This document shows positions 1 to 6,024 of a DNA stretch of 10,843 nt, one piece after another (the stretch's first letter is position 1; each line of letters starts with the position of its first letter). This DNA comes from Oscillospiraceae bacterium (GTDB lineage Bacteria; Bacillota; Clostridia; Oscillospirales; Oscillospiraceae). The stretch lies in NCBI GenBank assembly GCA_017409645.1, contig JAFQSI010000104.1:1-10843 (forward strand), in the 5' to 3' direction. The notes under the pieces are model-generated. The model was not told the DNA's origin, made no database searches, and worked only from the letters and a program-made list of their open reading frames with translations. The position numbers were made by a program, and so were the translations under genes.

Positions 1-172
1 CCAGGGTGTAGATCACCCAGGCCCGGCTGCCCTCGCACTGGGTGTCAAAGGCAAGCAGCTCCCGGCAGGCCCACATCACCTCGTCCCGGTACTTCTCCGG
101 GTCCTCCCGGACGGCAAGATAGCACTTGCCCCGGCCCTGCAAAAGGGCGTTGTGAAATTCAGTTGTTGTCAT
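1..172 (-). CDS. Hypothetical protein, N-terminal fragment cut by window edge
   Basis: The ATG at 172-170 opens a frame that stays open to the window edge, giving 57 residues that begin MTTTEFHNALLQGRGKC. A GGAGG ribosome site sits four bases upstream. The visible part is soluble-looking, with no signal peptide or membrane segment, three cysteines, many charged residues and a REDPEKYRDEV stretch that looks helical. Reading in GC-rich codons supports a real gene. I do not recognise the family; similar short-start proteins of unknown function occur in Clostridia, but I recall no named domain. It lies 25 bases downstream of a 16-codon ORF and is probably transcribed with it from the promoter at 281-309. 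Function unknown. Confidence 0.65.
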   Translation of the reverse strand, partial: MTTTEFHNALLQGRGKCYLAVREDPEKYRDEVMWACRELLAFDTQCEGSRAWVIYTL

Positions 173-197
173 GAAACCTCCGTATGATCGTAAAAAT

Positions 198-248
198 TCA
201 GATCGCCGGAGCCTTTCTGGCGTTTTCACGGTGCATCGTCGCAGACAT
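198..248 (-). CDS. Tiny ORF (16 aa), possible leader peptide
   Basis: The ORF encodes MSATMHRENARKAPAI and then TGA. It has a strong AAAGGAGG ribosome site eight bases before the ATG (complement of 257-264), better placed than that of the following gene. A promoter with a 17-base spacer lies just upstream, and the next gene starts 25 bases after its stop. The peptide is basic and not hydrophobic, so it is not an obvious signal or membrane peptide. It could be a leader ORF that controls or couples translation of the downstream gene, a small protein, or a chance frame. The ribosome site is the main support. Confidence 0.4.
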   Translation of the reverse strand: MSATMHRENARKAPAI

Positions 249-280
249 AAAAACCGCCTCCTTTATGTAGTGATAGAAAT

Positions 281-309
281 AGTTTAACACAGTTTGCGAA
301 GGATTGCAA
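281..309 (-). promoter_or_regulatory. Sigma-A-type promoter for the leftward gene pair
   Basis: On the minus strand, TTGCAA (304-309) and TAAACT (281-286) are separated by exactly 17 bases. The -10 element lies about 16 bases upstream of the ribosome site of the 16-codon ORF. This fits a housekeeping promoter driving the tiny ORF and the gene at 1-172. Confidence 0.6.
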
Positions 310-332
310 GGTGTGATACAATCATTCTGTAG

Positions 333-352
333 GGTGGGGTCATGACCCCACC
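333..352. repeat. 20-bp perfect palindrome, REP-like
   Basis: GGTGGGGTCATGACCCCACC is a perfect 20-base palindrome with no unpaired centre, in the gap between the divergent gene pair at 172 and 503. It is preceded by TTCTGTAG. From memory, short palindromes of the form GTAGGG(GC-rich half-site)(inverted half-site) recur many times in genomes of this bacterial group, so a dispersed REP-like element is the leading reading. It has no T-run, so it is a poor terminator. An operator is the alternative. Confidence 0.5.
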
Positions 353-471
353 GACCAGCTTCGATCATTGCCCGGACCGATACAGAAGCATCGAGCAAAG
401 CCACAGAGCAATATCGATATACGGACCCGTCATTCCTTCGCATTGAGAATCGGGATTTTTCCCCGTCCATG

Positions 472-480
472 TGATACGAT
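472..480 (+). promoter_or_regulatory. Possible extended -10 promoter for the AraC-type gene
   Basis: TGATACGAT matches an extended -10 (TGn followed by TACGAT, four of six consensus bases). No good -35 lies at the right distance; TTGAGA at 443-448 is too far away. It would start transcription only a few bases before the ribosome site at 491-496, giving a very short leader. Weak evidence. Confidence 0.25.
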
Positions 481-502
481 ACAGCCAGACAGGAGGGATA
501 CC

Positions 503-1408
503 ATGGAATGGATCACCGGAATTCAGAACGCCATCAACTACATCGAGGATCACATCACCGAGCCCATCGACTACGAGGAACTGGGAAGGGTCAGCTTTTC
601 CTCGCCCTTCCACTTCCAGCGGATCTTCAGCATCCTCTGCGGCTACACCGTGGGCGAATACATCCGCAGCCGCCGTCTGAGTCTGGCGGGCACGGAGCTG
701 GCCGCGGGCCGGGAGCGGGTCATCGATGTGGCGGCGAAGTACGGCTATGAAAGTCCCGACGCCTTTGCAAAGGCGTTTCAGAAATTCCACGGGATGTCCC
801 CGTCGCAGGCGCGCAGCAATGGGGCCAGTCTGAAGGCATTTTCCCGCCTGTCCATCAAAATCACTTTGGAAGGTGGAGCTACCATGAATTATCGGATCGA
901 AGAAAAGAAGGAACTGAAGCTGGTGGGCTACAAAAAGCGCTTCACCGGCACCCCCATGGAGCGCAGGGACCAGGACCACAATTTCACCTGCGAGACGCGG
1001 CTGAATCAGGCGGTACTCCAGTACATGGCCCACGACTGCGACACAAGCTACAGCGTATTCTCCAATTTCAGCGATGATGGCTATGATTTCACCATCGCCA
1101 GCTGGCTGGGCGGGGAAAGCATCGCGTCCATTGCCGAGGAGATGGGCCAGGAGATCGCAGACCGCTTTGAGGAGCTGACGGTCCCGGCGGGGCTGTACCT
1201 GGTCTGCGAGACGCCCCGGTGCAAGTGGCCCTGCGATGACCTGGAGGAGCTGTACCGCCGGGCTGTGACGGAGCTGCTGCCCGCTGCGGGCTGCGAGCTG
1301 GCCGAGGGGCCGGAGGTGGAAGTGATCCACTGGTTCTACCGCCCCGGCGACGAGGAATACAACAGCCAGAAGTACGTGGAACTGTGGCTTCCGGTCAGAA
1401 AACGCTGA
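503..1408 (+). CDS. AraC-family regulator with GyrI-like effector-binding domain
   Basis: 301 residues. Two helix-turn-helix motifs form the AraC/XylS DNA-binding domain at about residues 8-105: the first around DYEELGRVSFSSPFHFQRIF, the second around IDVAAKYGYESPDAFAKAF and followed by the typical HGMSPSQAR. From about residue 128 to the end is a GyrI-like (AraC effector-binding) domain, beginning MNYRIEEKKELKLVGYKKRF. This HTH-first order is that of Rob-type regulators, which bind a small ligand through the C-terminal domain and usually activate transport or detoxification genes; the ligand here cannot be read. The ATG at 503 is chosen because AGGAGG lies six bases upstream and the protein then starts exactly at the domain. 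The frame stays open upstream to 368, but without support. No obvious target operator or terminator was seen. Confidence 0.9.
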   Translation: MEWITGIQNAINYIEDHITEPIDYEELGRVSFSSPFHFQRIFSILCGYTVGEYIRSRRLSLAGTELAAGRERVIDVAAKYGYESPDAFAKAFQKFHGMSPSQARSNGASLKAFSRLSIKITLEGGATMNYRIEEKKELKLVGYKKRFTGTPMERRDQDHNFTCETRLNQAVLQYMAHDCDTSYSVFSNFSDDGYDFTIASWLGGESIASIAEEMGQEIADRFEELTVPAGLYLVCETPRCKWPCDDLEELYRRAVTELLPAAGCELAEGPEVEVIHWFYRPGDEEYNSQKYVELWLPVRKR

Positions 1409-1455
1409 AAAAAGACCGATGTTTACAATCCGTTCACATTTCCCAGGCTTGCAGA

Positions 1456-1464
1456 TGGTACAAT
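1456..1464 (+). promoter_or_regulatory. Extended -10 promoter for the lipoprotein gene
   Basis: TGGTACAAT is an extended -10 (TGn plus TACAAT, five of six consensus bases), 37 bases before the start codon. TTCACA at 1433-1438 could serve as a -35, but its spacer of 20 bases is long. The gene start is well set by GGAGG at 1489-1493, seven bases before the ATG. Confidence 0.5.
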
Positions 1465-1500
1465 AAATTTGCAACCTGAGAAAAGAATGGAGGAACCCCA

Positions 1501-2886
1501 ATGAAAAAGATCGTTGCATTATCCCTGTGCCTGATCATGGTCCTGGGCCTGCTGTCCGGCTGCGAGAAGGCCATGGATGCCAAGACCCTGCTCCAGAAGA
1601 TGGAGGAGGCCGGCAAGAATCAGACCGCCATGAGCGGCAAGATGAGCATGGAGATGGATATGTCCATGGGCATCACCGGCATCACCATGACAATTGGCAT
1701 GGACATGAATATGGACATGGCGGTGGATGTGGAAGCCGGCAAGCTTTTCGCGGACATGGATGTAACCATGGAGTTACTCGGCCAGACGGAGGAGGAGTCC
1801 ATGCAGTTGTACGGCGTCCGTGAGAATGACGAGATGGTCATGTACGCCTACGAGGACACCGCCGAAACCTGGATCAAAACCACGCAGACGCAGAATCTGA
1901 CCGAGCAGTACGAGCAGATGCTGGTCCTGCAGCTCGACCCTGCTGATGTCCCCGAGGAATGTCTGTCCCTGGCAAAGGCCAAGGAGATCGTGGACGGCAA
2001 GACCTGCTATGTTCTGACCATGGACATGGACGGCACCTACTTCAATGAGATGATGAAAGCCGCCATGCAGATGAGCATGGGCGAAATGGGCGAGATGGAC
2101 GAGGAGTCGATGGCAATGCTCGAGAACGCCGATCTCTCCGCCCTGAACATGACGATGGTCTACTACGTGGACACCAAGACCTTCATCCCCGTGCAGATGA
2201 CCGGTGAGATCCTGGGCATGGGTGATGTGCTGAATAGCATGATGGCCCCCATGCTGGCGGAGGCCGGCGGTCTGATGGGCGATGCTGATGTGGAGGTCAA
2301 GATCGATGTCCCCGTTTGCAAGATTACCCTCACCGATGTGGTCTATGGCGATGTGGAAGTCCCCGATGTGCCCCAGGAGGCCATTGACAACGCCATCGAT
2401 GCCGACTCCCTGGAGTATTTCGAGATCCCCGATGACGAGCTTCTGGTGGACGACAGCATGCTGACCAATCCCGCCCAGCCCGACGGCAGCTACCTGCTCT
2501 CCGCCGGCAGCGGCACCATCCGGGTCGTGCTTCCCGAGGGCTATACCCCCGTGGAGTCCGAGGCCGATTTCCTGACCTCCACCGATGCGACCTACACCAG
2601 CTTCCTGGGCTACGGTCTGGTGGCCGACATGACTCTCGATGAGTTTAAATCCAGCTTCCAGGAGGAGATCGACTGGGCCAAGGAGTACGAATACTACAAG
2701 TCCCACACCGATGTGACGGATCTGGATGGCTATCAGTACATGAGCCTGATCTACAACGACAACACCTCCGTCTGGTTCCTCTGGAAGGAGCTGGATGACT
2801 GCATCTTCGTCATGAGCGCCGAGGTCGAGGGCGAAACCTGTGATCTGACCGCCCTGCTCTCCGCTGTGGAATTCGTCGCCGAATAA
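1501..2886 (+). CDS. Methionine-rich secreted lipoprotein, LolA/LppX-like
   Basis: 461 residues. A lipoprotein signal peptide is clear: MKK, a hydrophobic core at 4-18, then lipobox LLSGC with the lipidated cysteine at 21, so the mature protein is anchored outside the cell membrane. Residues about 44-90 alternate methionine with polar or acidic residues (MSMEMDMSMG, MDMNMDMAVD). I counted 13 Met in 47 residues there and 44 Met overall (about 9.5%). The alternation, together with a later VYYVDTKTFIPVQM segment, fits the extended beta sheet of LolA/LppX-fold lipoproteins, as in clostridial DUF6612-type proteins; that assignment is from memory. Residues about 330-460 form a second acidic, aromatic-rich domain without a recognised motif. 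Single-gene unit with its own promoter and a strong terminator. Function unknown; lipid or hydrophobic ligand binding is the family-level guess. Confidence 0.8.
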   Translation: MKKIVALSLCLIMVLGLLSGCEKAMDAKTLLQKMEEAGKNQTAMSGKMSMEMDMSMGITGITMTIGMDMNMDMAVDVEAGKLFADMDVTMELLGQTEEESMQLYGVRENDEMVMYAYEDTAETWIKTTQTQNLTEQYEQMLVLQLDPADVPEECLSLAKAKEIVDGKTCYVLTMDMDGTYFNEMMKAAMQMSMGEMGEMDEESMAMLENADLSALNMTMVYYVDTKTFIPVQMTGEILGMGDVLNSMMAPMLAEAGGLMGDADVEVKIDVPVCKITLTDVVYGDVEVPDVPQEAIDNAIDADSLEYFEIPDDELLVDDSMLTNPAQPDGSYLLSAGSGTIRVVLPEGYTPVESEADFLTSTDATYTSFLGYGLVADMTLDEFKSSFQEEIDWAKEYEYYKSHTDVTDLDGYQYMSLIYNDNTSVWFLWKELDDCIFVMSAEVEGETCDLTALLSAVEFVAE

Positions 2887-2899
2887 CCCTGATTTATCG

Positions 2900-2930
2900 A
2901 ACGCACCCGCAAAAGCGGGTGCGTTTTATT
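2900..2930 (+). terminator. Rho-independent terminator of the lipoprotein gene
   Basis: An 11-bp GC-rich stem (2900-2910 with 2915-2925) closes an AAAA loop and runs into TTTTATT. It begins 13 bases after the stop codon. Confidence 0.9.
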
Positions 2931-2941
2931 CGTCACGCAGC

Positions 2942-2970
2942 TTTACATCAAAAGCATCCTGTGATATGAT
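2942..2970 (+). promoter_or_regulatory. Sigma-A-type promoter for the CapA-like gene
   Basis: TTTACA (2942-2947) and TATGAT (2965-2970) are 17 bases apart, each five of six consensus, and TGA before the -10 adds an extended element. The predicted transcript has a leader of about 55 bases before the TTG start. Confidence 0.8.
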
Positions 2971-2978
2971 AAATAGTA

Positions 2979-2998
2979 CGGTCGACGGATTTCGACCG
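2979..2998 (+). promoter_or_regulatory. Hairpin or operator at the 5' end of the CapA-like transcript
   Basis: CGGTCGA (2979-2985) and TCGACCG (2992-2998) are a perfect 7-bp inverted repeat around a 6-base centre, starting about eight bases after the -10. It could be an operator at the transcription start or a 5'-end RNA stem. It has no T-run, so it is not a terminator. Confidence 0.4.
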
Positions 2999-3033
2999 CA
3001 GACGCAGATTCTGAGATCCAGGAGGTAATACCC

Positions 3034-4476
3034 TTGAAGAAAAAGAGAACAAGCTTTCTGACCATACTGATCGTTTTTGTCATGGTCCTGGTGGCTGCGG
3101 CCATTGTTGTGACCAAGCTCGAGCCCTATCAGGCTCCTCCCGCCGTGACCACGTCTCCCGCTCCCTCCGGCGTCGCCGGGACCGCTGCCCCCGCCGGTAC
3201 CACCGCCGCCGAAACCGACCCGCCTGAGACTACCGCGACCCCCGCCGAATCGCTGCCCAGCGGCCCGGCGCAGGTCGTATCCACCGCGAGCGTGGGCACC
3301 ATGGGCGACCTGCTGATGCACCAGCCCATCTTTGACGACCACAGCAAGTACAACGCCGCCGTCCAGCAGCCGGACGGCTCCTACGACTTCACCACCGTGT
3401 TCCAGTACCTGACGGAATACACCACCGCAGTGGATTATGCCGCCGCCAATCTGGAGACGACCCTCTGCGGCGCTGACAACGGCTTCTCCTACAGCGGCTA
3501 TCCCAACTTCAACTGTCCCGACGACCTGATCGACGACGCCGCCGCTGCGGGCTTTGACATGATGCTCACCGCCAACAATCACAGCTACGACACCCGTCTG
3601 GTGGGCTACCTGCGGACGCTGGAGGTGGTGCGGGAGAAGGGCCTGGACACCTTGGGCACCTACACCTCTGCCGACGAGACGAAGTGGACCATCGTGGAGG
3701 TCAACGGCATCCGGATCGGCATGCTCTGCTACACCTGGGCGTCCTATATCTCCGAGGACGGCAGACCCTCCCTCAACGGCAACGCCCCCATCGAAAAGGC
3801 AGGGATTTGCAACTACTTCCATTCGGAGCATCTCCCCGAATTCTACGCAGAGGTGGAGCAGTATTTGACCGAGATGGAGGCCGCCGGTGCCGAGGCGACC
3901 ATGATGTTCATCCACTGGGGCCAGGAGTATCAGCTCTCCGCCAACTCCGAGCAGAAGGCCATGGCCCAGAAGCTCTGCGATCTGGGCATCGACGTCATCG
4001 TCGGCGGCCATCCCCATGTGATCCAGCCCATCGAGCTGCTCTCCAGCAGCGTTGACCCCGACCACAAGACCGTCTGCCTGTATTCCACCGGCAACGCCGT
4101 CTCCAACCAGCGGCAGGGCAATCTCTCCGCCATCAAGACCGCCCACACCGAGGACGGTATCCTCTTCACCGTCACCTTTGAAAAGTATTCCGACGGCACC
4201 GTCTACCTCTCCGGCGCAGAGGTGCTGCCCACCTGGGTGAACATGCACAAGAACGCCAAGGGCAAGACGGAATACAACATCCTGCCCCTGGATGACGACA
4301 AGATGGATCAGTGGCAGGAGCTGTATGACATCGGCGACAGCACCTTCAGTTCCGCCAAGAAATCCTATGACCGGACCATGGATCTGGTGGGCGACGGTCT
4401 GGAAACGGTCCAGACCTGGCTGGCCCAGGAGAAGACCGAGCGGGATGCCGCCTACGCGGCCGCCGGCAATTCCTAA
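3034..4476 (+). CDS. Membrane-anchored CapA-family protein
   Basis: 480 residues with a TTG start; GGAGG lies eight bases upstream, and no in-frame ATG would keep the whole N-terminal anchor. KKKR precedes one membrane helix at about 8-28, then a Pro/Thr/Ala-rich linker to about residue 82, so the catalytic domain lies outside the cell. From about 85 the PGA_cap/CapA (calcineurin-like) motifs follow in order: GTMGDLLMH, NLETTL, TANNHSYD, FIHWGQEY, GGHPHVIQPIE and YSTGN. These Asp, Asn and His residues match metal ligands of the metallophosphatase fold. In Bacillus, CapA helps poly-gamma-glutamate synthesis or export. No capB or capC neighbour is present, so a free-standing surface phosphohydrolase-like role is more likely than capsule making. 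The C-terminal ~60 residues are charged and helical. Confidence 0.88.
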   Translation: MKKKRTSFLTILIVFVMVLVAAAIVVTKLEPYQAPPAVTTSPAPSGVAGTAAPAGTTAAETDPPETTATPAESLPSGPAQVVSTASVGTMGDLLMHQPIFDDHSKYNAAVQQPDGSYDFTTVFQYLTEYTTAVDYAAANLETTLCGADNGFSYSGYPNFNCPDDLIDDAAAAGFDMMLTANNHSYDTRLVGYLRTLEVVREKGLDTLGTYTSADETKWTIVEVNGIRIGMLCYTWASYISEDGRPSLNGNAPIEKAGICNYFHSEHLPEFYAEVEQYLTEMEAAGAEATMMFIHWGQEYQLSANSEQKAMAQKLCDLGIDVIVGGHPHVIQPIELLSSSVDPDHKTVCLYSTGNAVSNQRQGNLSAIKTAHTEDGILFTVTFEKYSDGTVYLSGAEVLPTWVNMHKNAKGKTEYNILPLDDDKMDQWQELYDIGDSTFSSAKKSYDRTMDLVGDGLETVQTWLAQEKTERDAAYAAAGNS

Positions 4477-4490
4477 CATTCCAAATCAAC

Positions 4491-4514
4491 GAGGGCGGCT
4501 GTATTGCCGCCCTC
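4491..4514. terminator. Hairpin between convergent genes, weak terminator
   Basis: A perfect 9-bp GC-rich stem (GAGGGCGGC with GCCGCCCTC) closes a six-base loop, between the stop codons of two convergent genes at 4476 and 4530. Neither side has a strong T-run, so termination may be partial or factor-assisted. It also marks the edge of the AT-rich segment to its right. Confidence 0.5.
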
Positions 4515-4529
4515 AAGCTGTATGCTGCA

Positions 4530-5909
4530 TTACAATGTCCGATCAATCACAATTACCTTTGTGATTACATCACGGAGCCGATCGTTGCCGAGCCGGTATT
4601 CCAACAGTTCATCAGGATTATCATAATACACATTTTCTTCCGGAGTACCGTGACCGATAAAGAAACGATTCCGTTCCCGGAAAATTCCATACTCCACATC
4701 ATTCCACTCAATTACAATTTCGCCACCATTGACCAAGCTATTCTTAAATTCCGAAATTGTTTTGAATTTCATAGCTTCATCATCGTAATGCAAAACGATA
4801 AAGTCTTGGCTGTTCATAGTATCCCTTTCTTTCAACTGTTTTAGTTCAGGTGCGCCATTGGGATAATTTATCACTTCACTTGTTCCCCACATGGGCGCAT
4901 GTGTATTAGGGTCATATTCCATAATGTGATCATGGGAATCTGTATGTCCTGATCCGGGTGAATGAGTGGTTTCATGCCGAACAACAACAGCCCATCCGTC
5001 CTCACCATACTTAACCTGAATCCAATAACCACCCTTTCTGGTGGAAATATAAATCCTCTGAACTGTATTAGCAGTACCTTTGAGCGCCATATCATTAGGC
5101 TTGTTGGGATTCGGCTTCCACTGCGCACCGTAGGCACTACCCATTCCTTTGATGTCAGGCAGCACAAAACCTCTTTTGATCATAATACCACTGTTTTCCG
5201 GCAAAGGCAATTCTCCAATGATATATTTTATGTACGGAGATGGTTCATATGCTTTCTCCTGAAATTTCCAGGAAGAAAGTTCGTAGTCCACAAATACAAT
5301 GTTCCCATCCATCTCCGGGAACGGGGTATTGTAACAGATGATCCGCTCCGGTTCGATCCTACGCAGCATTTCCCGATAGCCTTTCATAAAGAAATCCTTT
5401 TGATCGCAGCGGTTATCGTGTTCCGACACCATGTATGTAGATACTGCAACGGTGCTGCCCTTTGGAATCCCAAGGAAACAGAACTCAAAAGTGTTTTCAT
5501 TTCCCCAGCTGACTGTGGGAATCACACGCAGGCCTTTGTCCGCCCAGTATGCCCCGCACCAACGGTTCCGAAAGGTATTGTAAAGCTGCATTGTTGGATT
5601 CATCTCCTGATACATACTGAAATCAGGAGACAGTACGGCTCTGTAATTCTTTAGCCGCTCCAAATCCTTCTCAGCATCTTTCCATACCCGCTCAAACTTG
5701 TAATCGTACAGGAAGAAATGTACCATACGGTCACGGTTCTTTTCGTCATCTGCCCGGGCACGGTCAAATCCAATTAACAGCAGATTCTCGAAATCCTTAT
5801 CCGTAAAATCCGCTTTTGGAATAACTGGCGTTTGAAATATACCCTCACCTTCAAATTGGTTTCGCAGCATTGCTTGGCTCGTCCGATATTGATAGTTTTC
5901 TTCTGTCAT
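4530..5909 (-). CDS. DUF4417 protein with toxin-like and immunity-like C-terminal modules
   Basis: 459 residues, with AAAGGAG eight bases before the ATG. Residues about 15-215 look like DUF4417, a domain of unknown function often found in phages and mobile elements: LLLIGFDRAR, FFLYDYKFERVW, LSPDFSMYQEMN, RNRWCGAYWADKG and VSWGN. After a Pro/Asn-rich linker, residues about 280-350 carry a compact His-rich module (WAVVVRHETTHSPGSGHTDS, then HDHIMEYD). It resembles modules at the ends of polymorphic toxins and phage minor capsid proteins. Residues about 365-459 (FKNSLVNGGEIVIEWNDVEY ... ELLEYRLGNDRLRDVITKV) resemble small proteins I recall beside such toxin modules, possibly immunity-like. Those two assignments come from memory of patterns, not a search. 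The gene is AT-rich and uses different codons from its neighbours, suggesting transfer. It follows the terminator after spoVAC, so it is probably its own unit. Confidence 0.75.
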   Translation of the reverse strand: MTEENYQYRTSQAMLRNQFEGEGIFQTPVIPKADFTDKDFENLLLIGFDRARADDEKNRDRMVHFFLYDYKFERVWKDAEKDLERLKNYRAVLSPDFSMYQEMNPTMQLYNTFRNRWCGAYWADKGLRVIPTVSWGNENTFEFCFLGIPKGSTVAVSTYMVSEHDNRCDQKDFFMKGYREMLRRIEPERIICYNTPFPEMDGNIVFVDYELSSWKFQEKAYEPSPYIKYIIGELPLPENSGIMIKRGFVLPDIKGMGSAYGAQWKPNPNKPNDMALKGTANTVQRIYISTRKGGYWIQVKYGEDGWAVVVRHETTHSPGSGHTDSHDHIMEYDPNTHAPMWGTSEVINYPNGAPELKQLKERDTMNSQDFIVLHYDDEAMKFKTISEFKNSLVNGGEIVIEWNDVEYGIFRERNRFFIGHGTPEENVYYDNPDELLEYRLGNDRLRDVITKVIVIDRTL

Positions 5910-5941
5910 AGCTCTCGCTCCTTTCCTTTTCTCGGTTTCAC

Positions 5942-5960
5942 TCTACACAGTCTGTGTAGA
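5942..5960. promoter_or_regulatory. 19-bp inverted repeat upstream of the DUF4417 gene, probable operator
   Basis: TCTACACAG and CTGTGTAGA form a perfect 9-bp inverted repeat around a single central T. It lies 32 bases before the start codon (5909) and 13 bases before the ribosome site. No clear -35/-10 pair was found, but the site sits where one is expected. No T-run follows on the minus strand, so an operator is more likely than a terminator. The cognate regulator is not evident. Confidence 0.45.
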
Positions 5961-5985
5961 AAAGTCCGTCGAAGAAGCGTATATA

Positions 5986-6019
5986 CAAAAAAGAAGGACT
6001 CCTCTCAATGAGAAGTCCT
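5986..6019 (-). terminator. Terminator of spoVAC
   Basis: On the minus strand, AGGACTTCTCA pairs with TGAGAGGAGTCCT (one bulge) and is followed by TCTTTTTTG. It begins about six bases after the spoVAC stop codon and separates spoVAC from the DUF4417 gene. Confidence 0.75.
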
Positions 6020-6024
6020 GTTCT

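Noticed and set aside
368..502. In-frame upstream extension of the AraC-type gene (45 extra codons)
   Set aside because: The ATG at 503 has AGGAGG at the right distance and starts at the domain boundary. The extension has no ribosome site and lacks family features.
1629..1770. Methionine-rich segment as a dedicated copper-binding domain
   Set aside because: There are no accompanying His or Cys ligands or copper genes nearby, and the alternating spacing fits a beta strand better than a copper motif.
1774..2706. Long open frame antisense to the lipoprotein gene, rich in His and Gly
   Set aside because: The His richness is just the complement of the Met (ATG to CAT) codons on the other strand. 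No ribosome site or promoter.
2979..2998. Riboswitch ahead of the CapA-like gene
   Set aside because: The leader is only about 55 bases with one short stem, too small for the known classes and without an expression platform.
2926..4479. Long open frame antisense to the CapA-like gene
   Set aside because: It is a by-product of GC-rich codon structure. The plus-strand product has ordered metallophosphatase motifs, a membrane anchor, promoter and ribosome site; the antisense has none.
4962..5654. 230-codon frame antisense to the DUF4417 gene
   Set aside because: No ribosome site or recognisable protein character. The minus-strand gene has a clear domain pattern and ribosome site.
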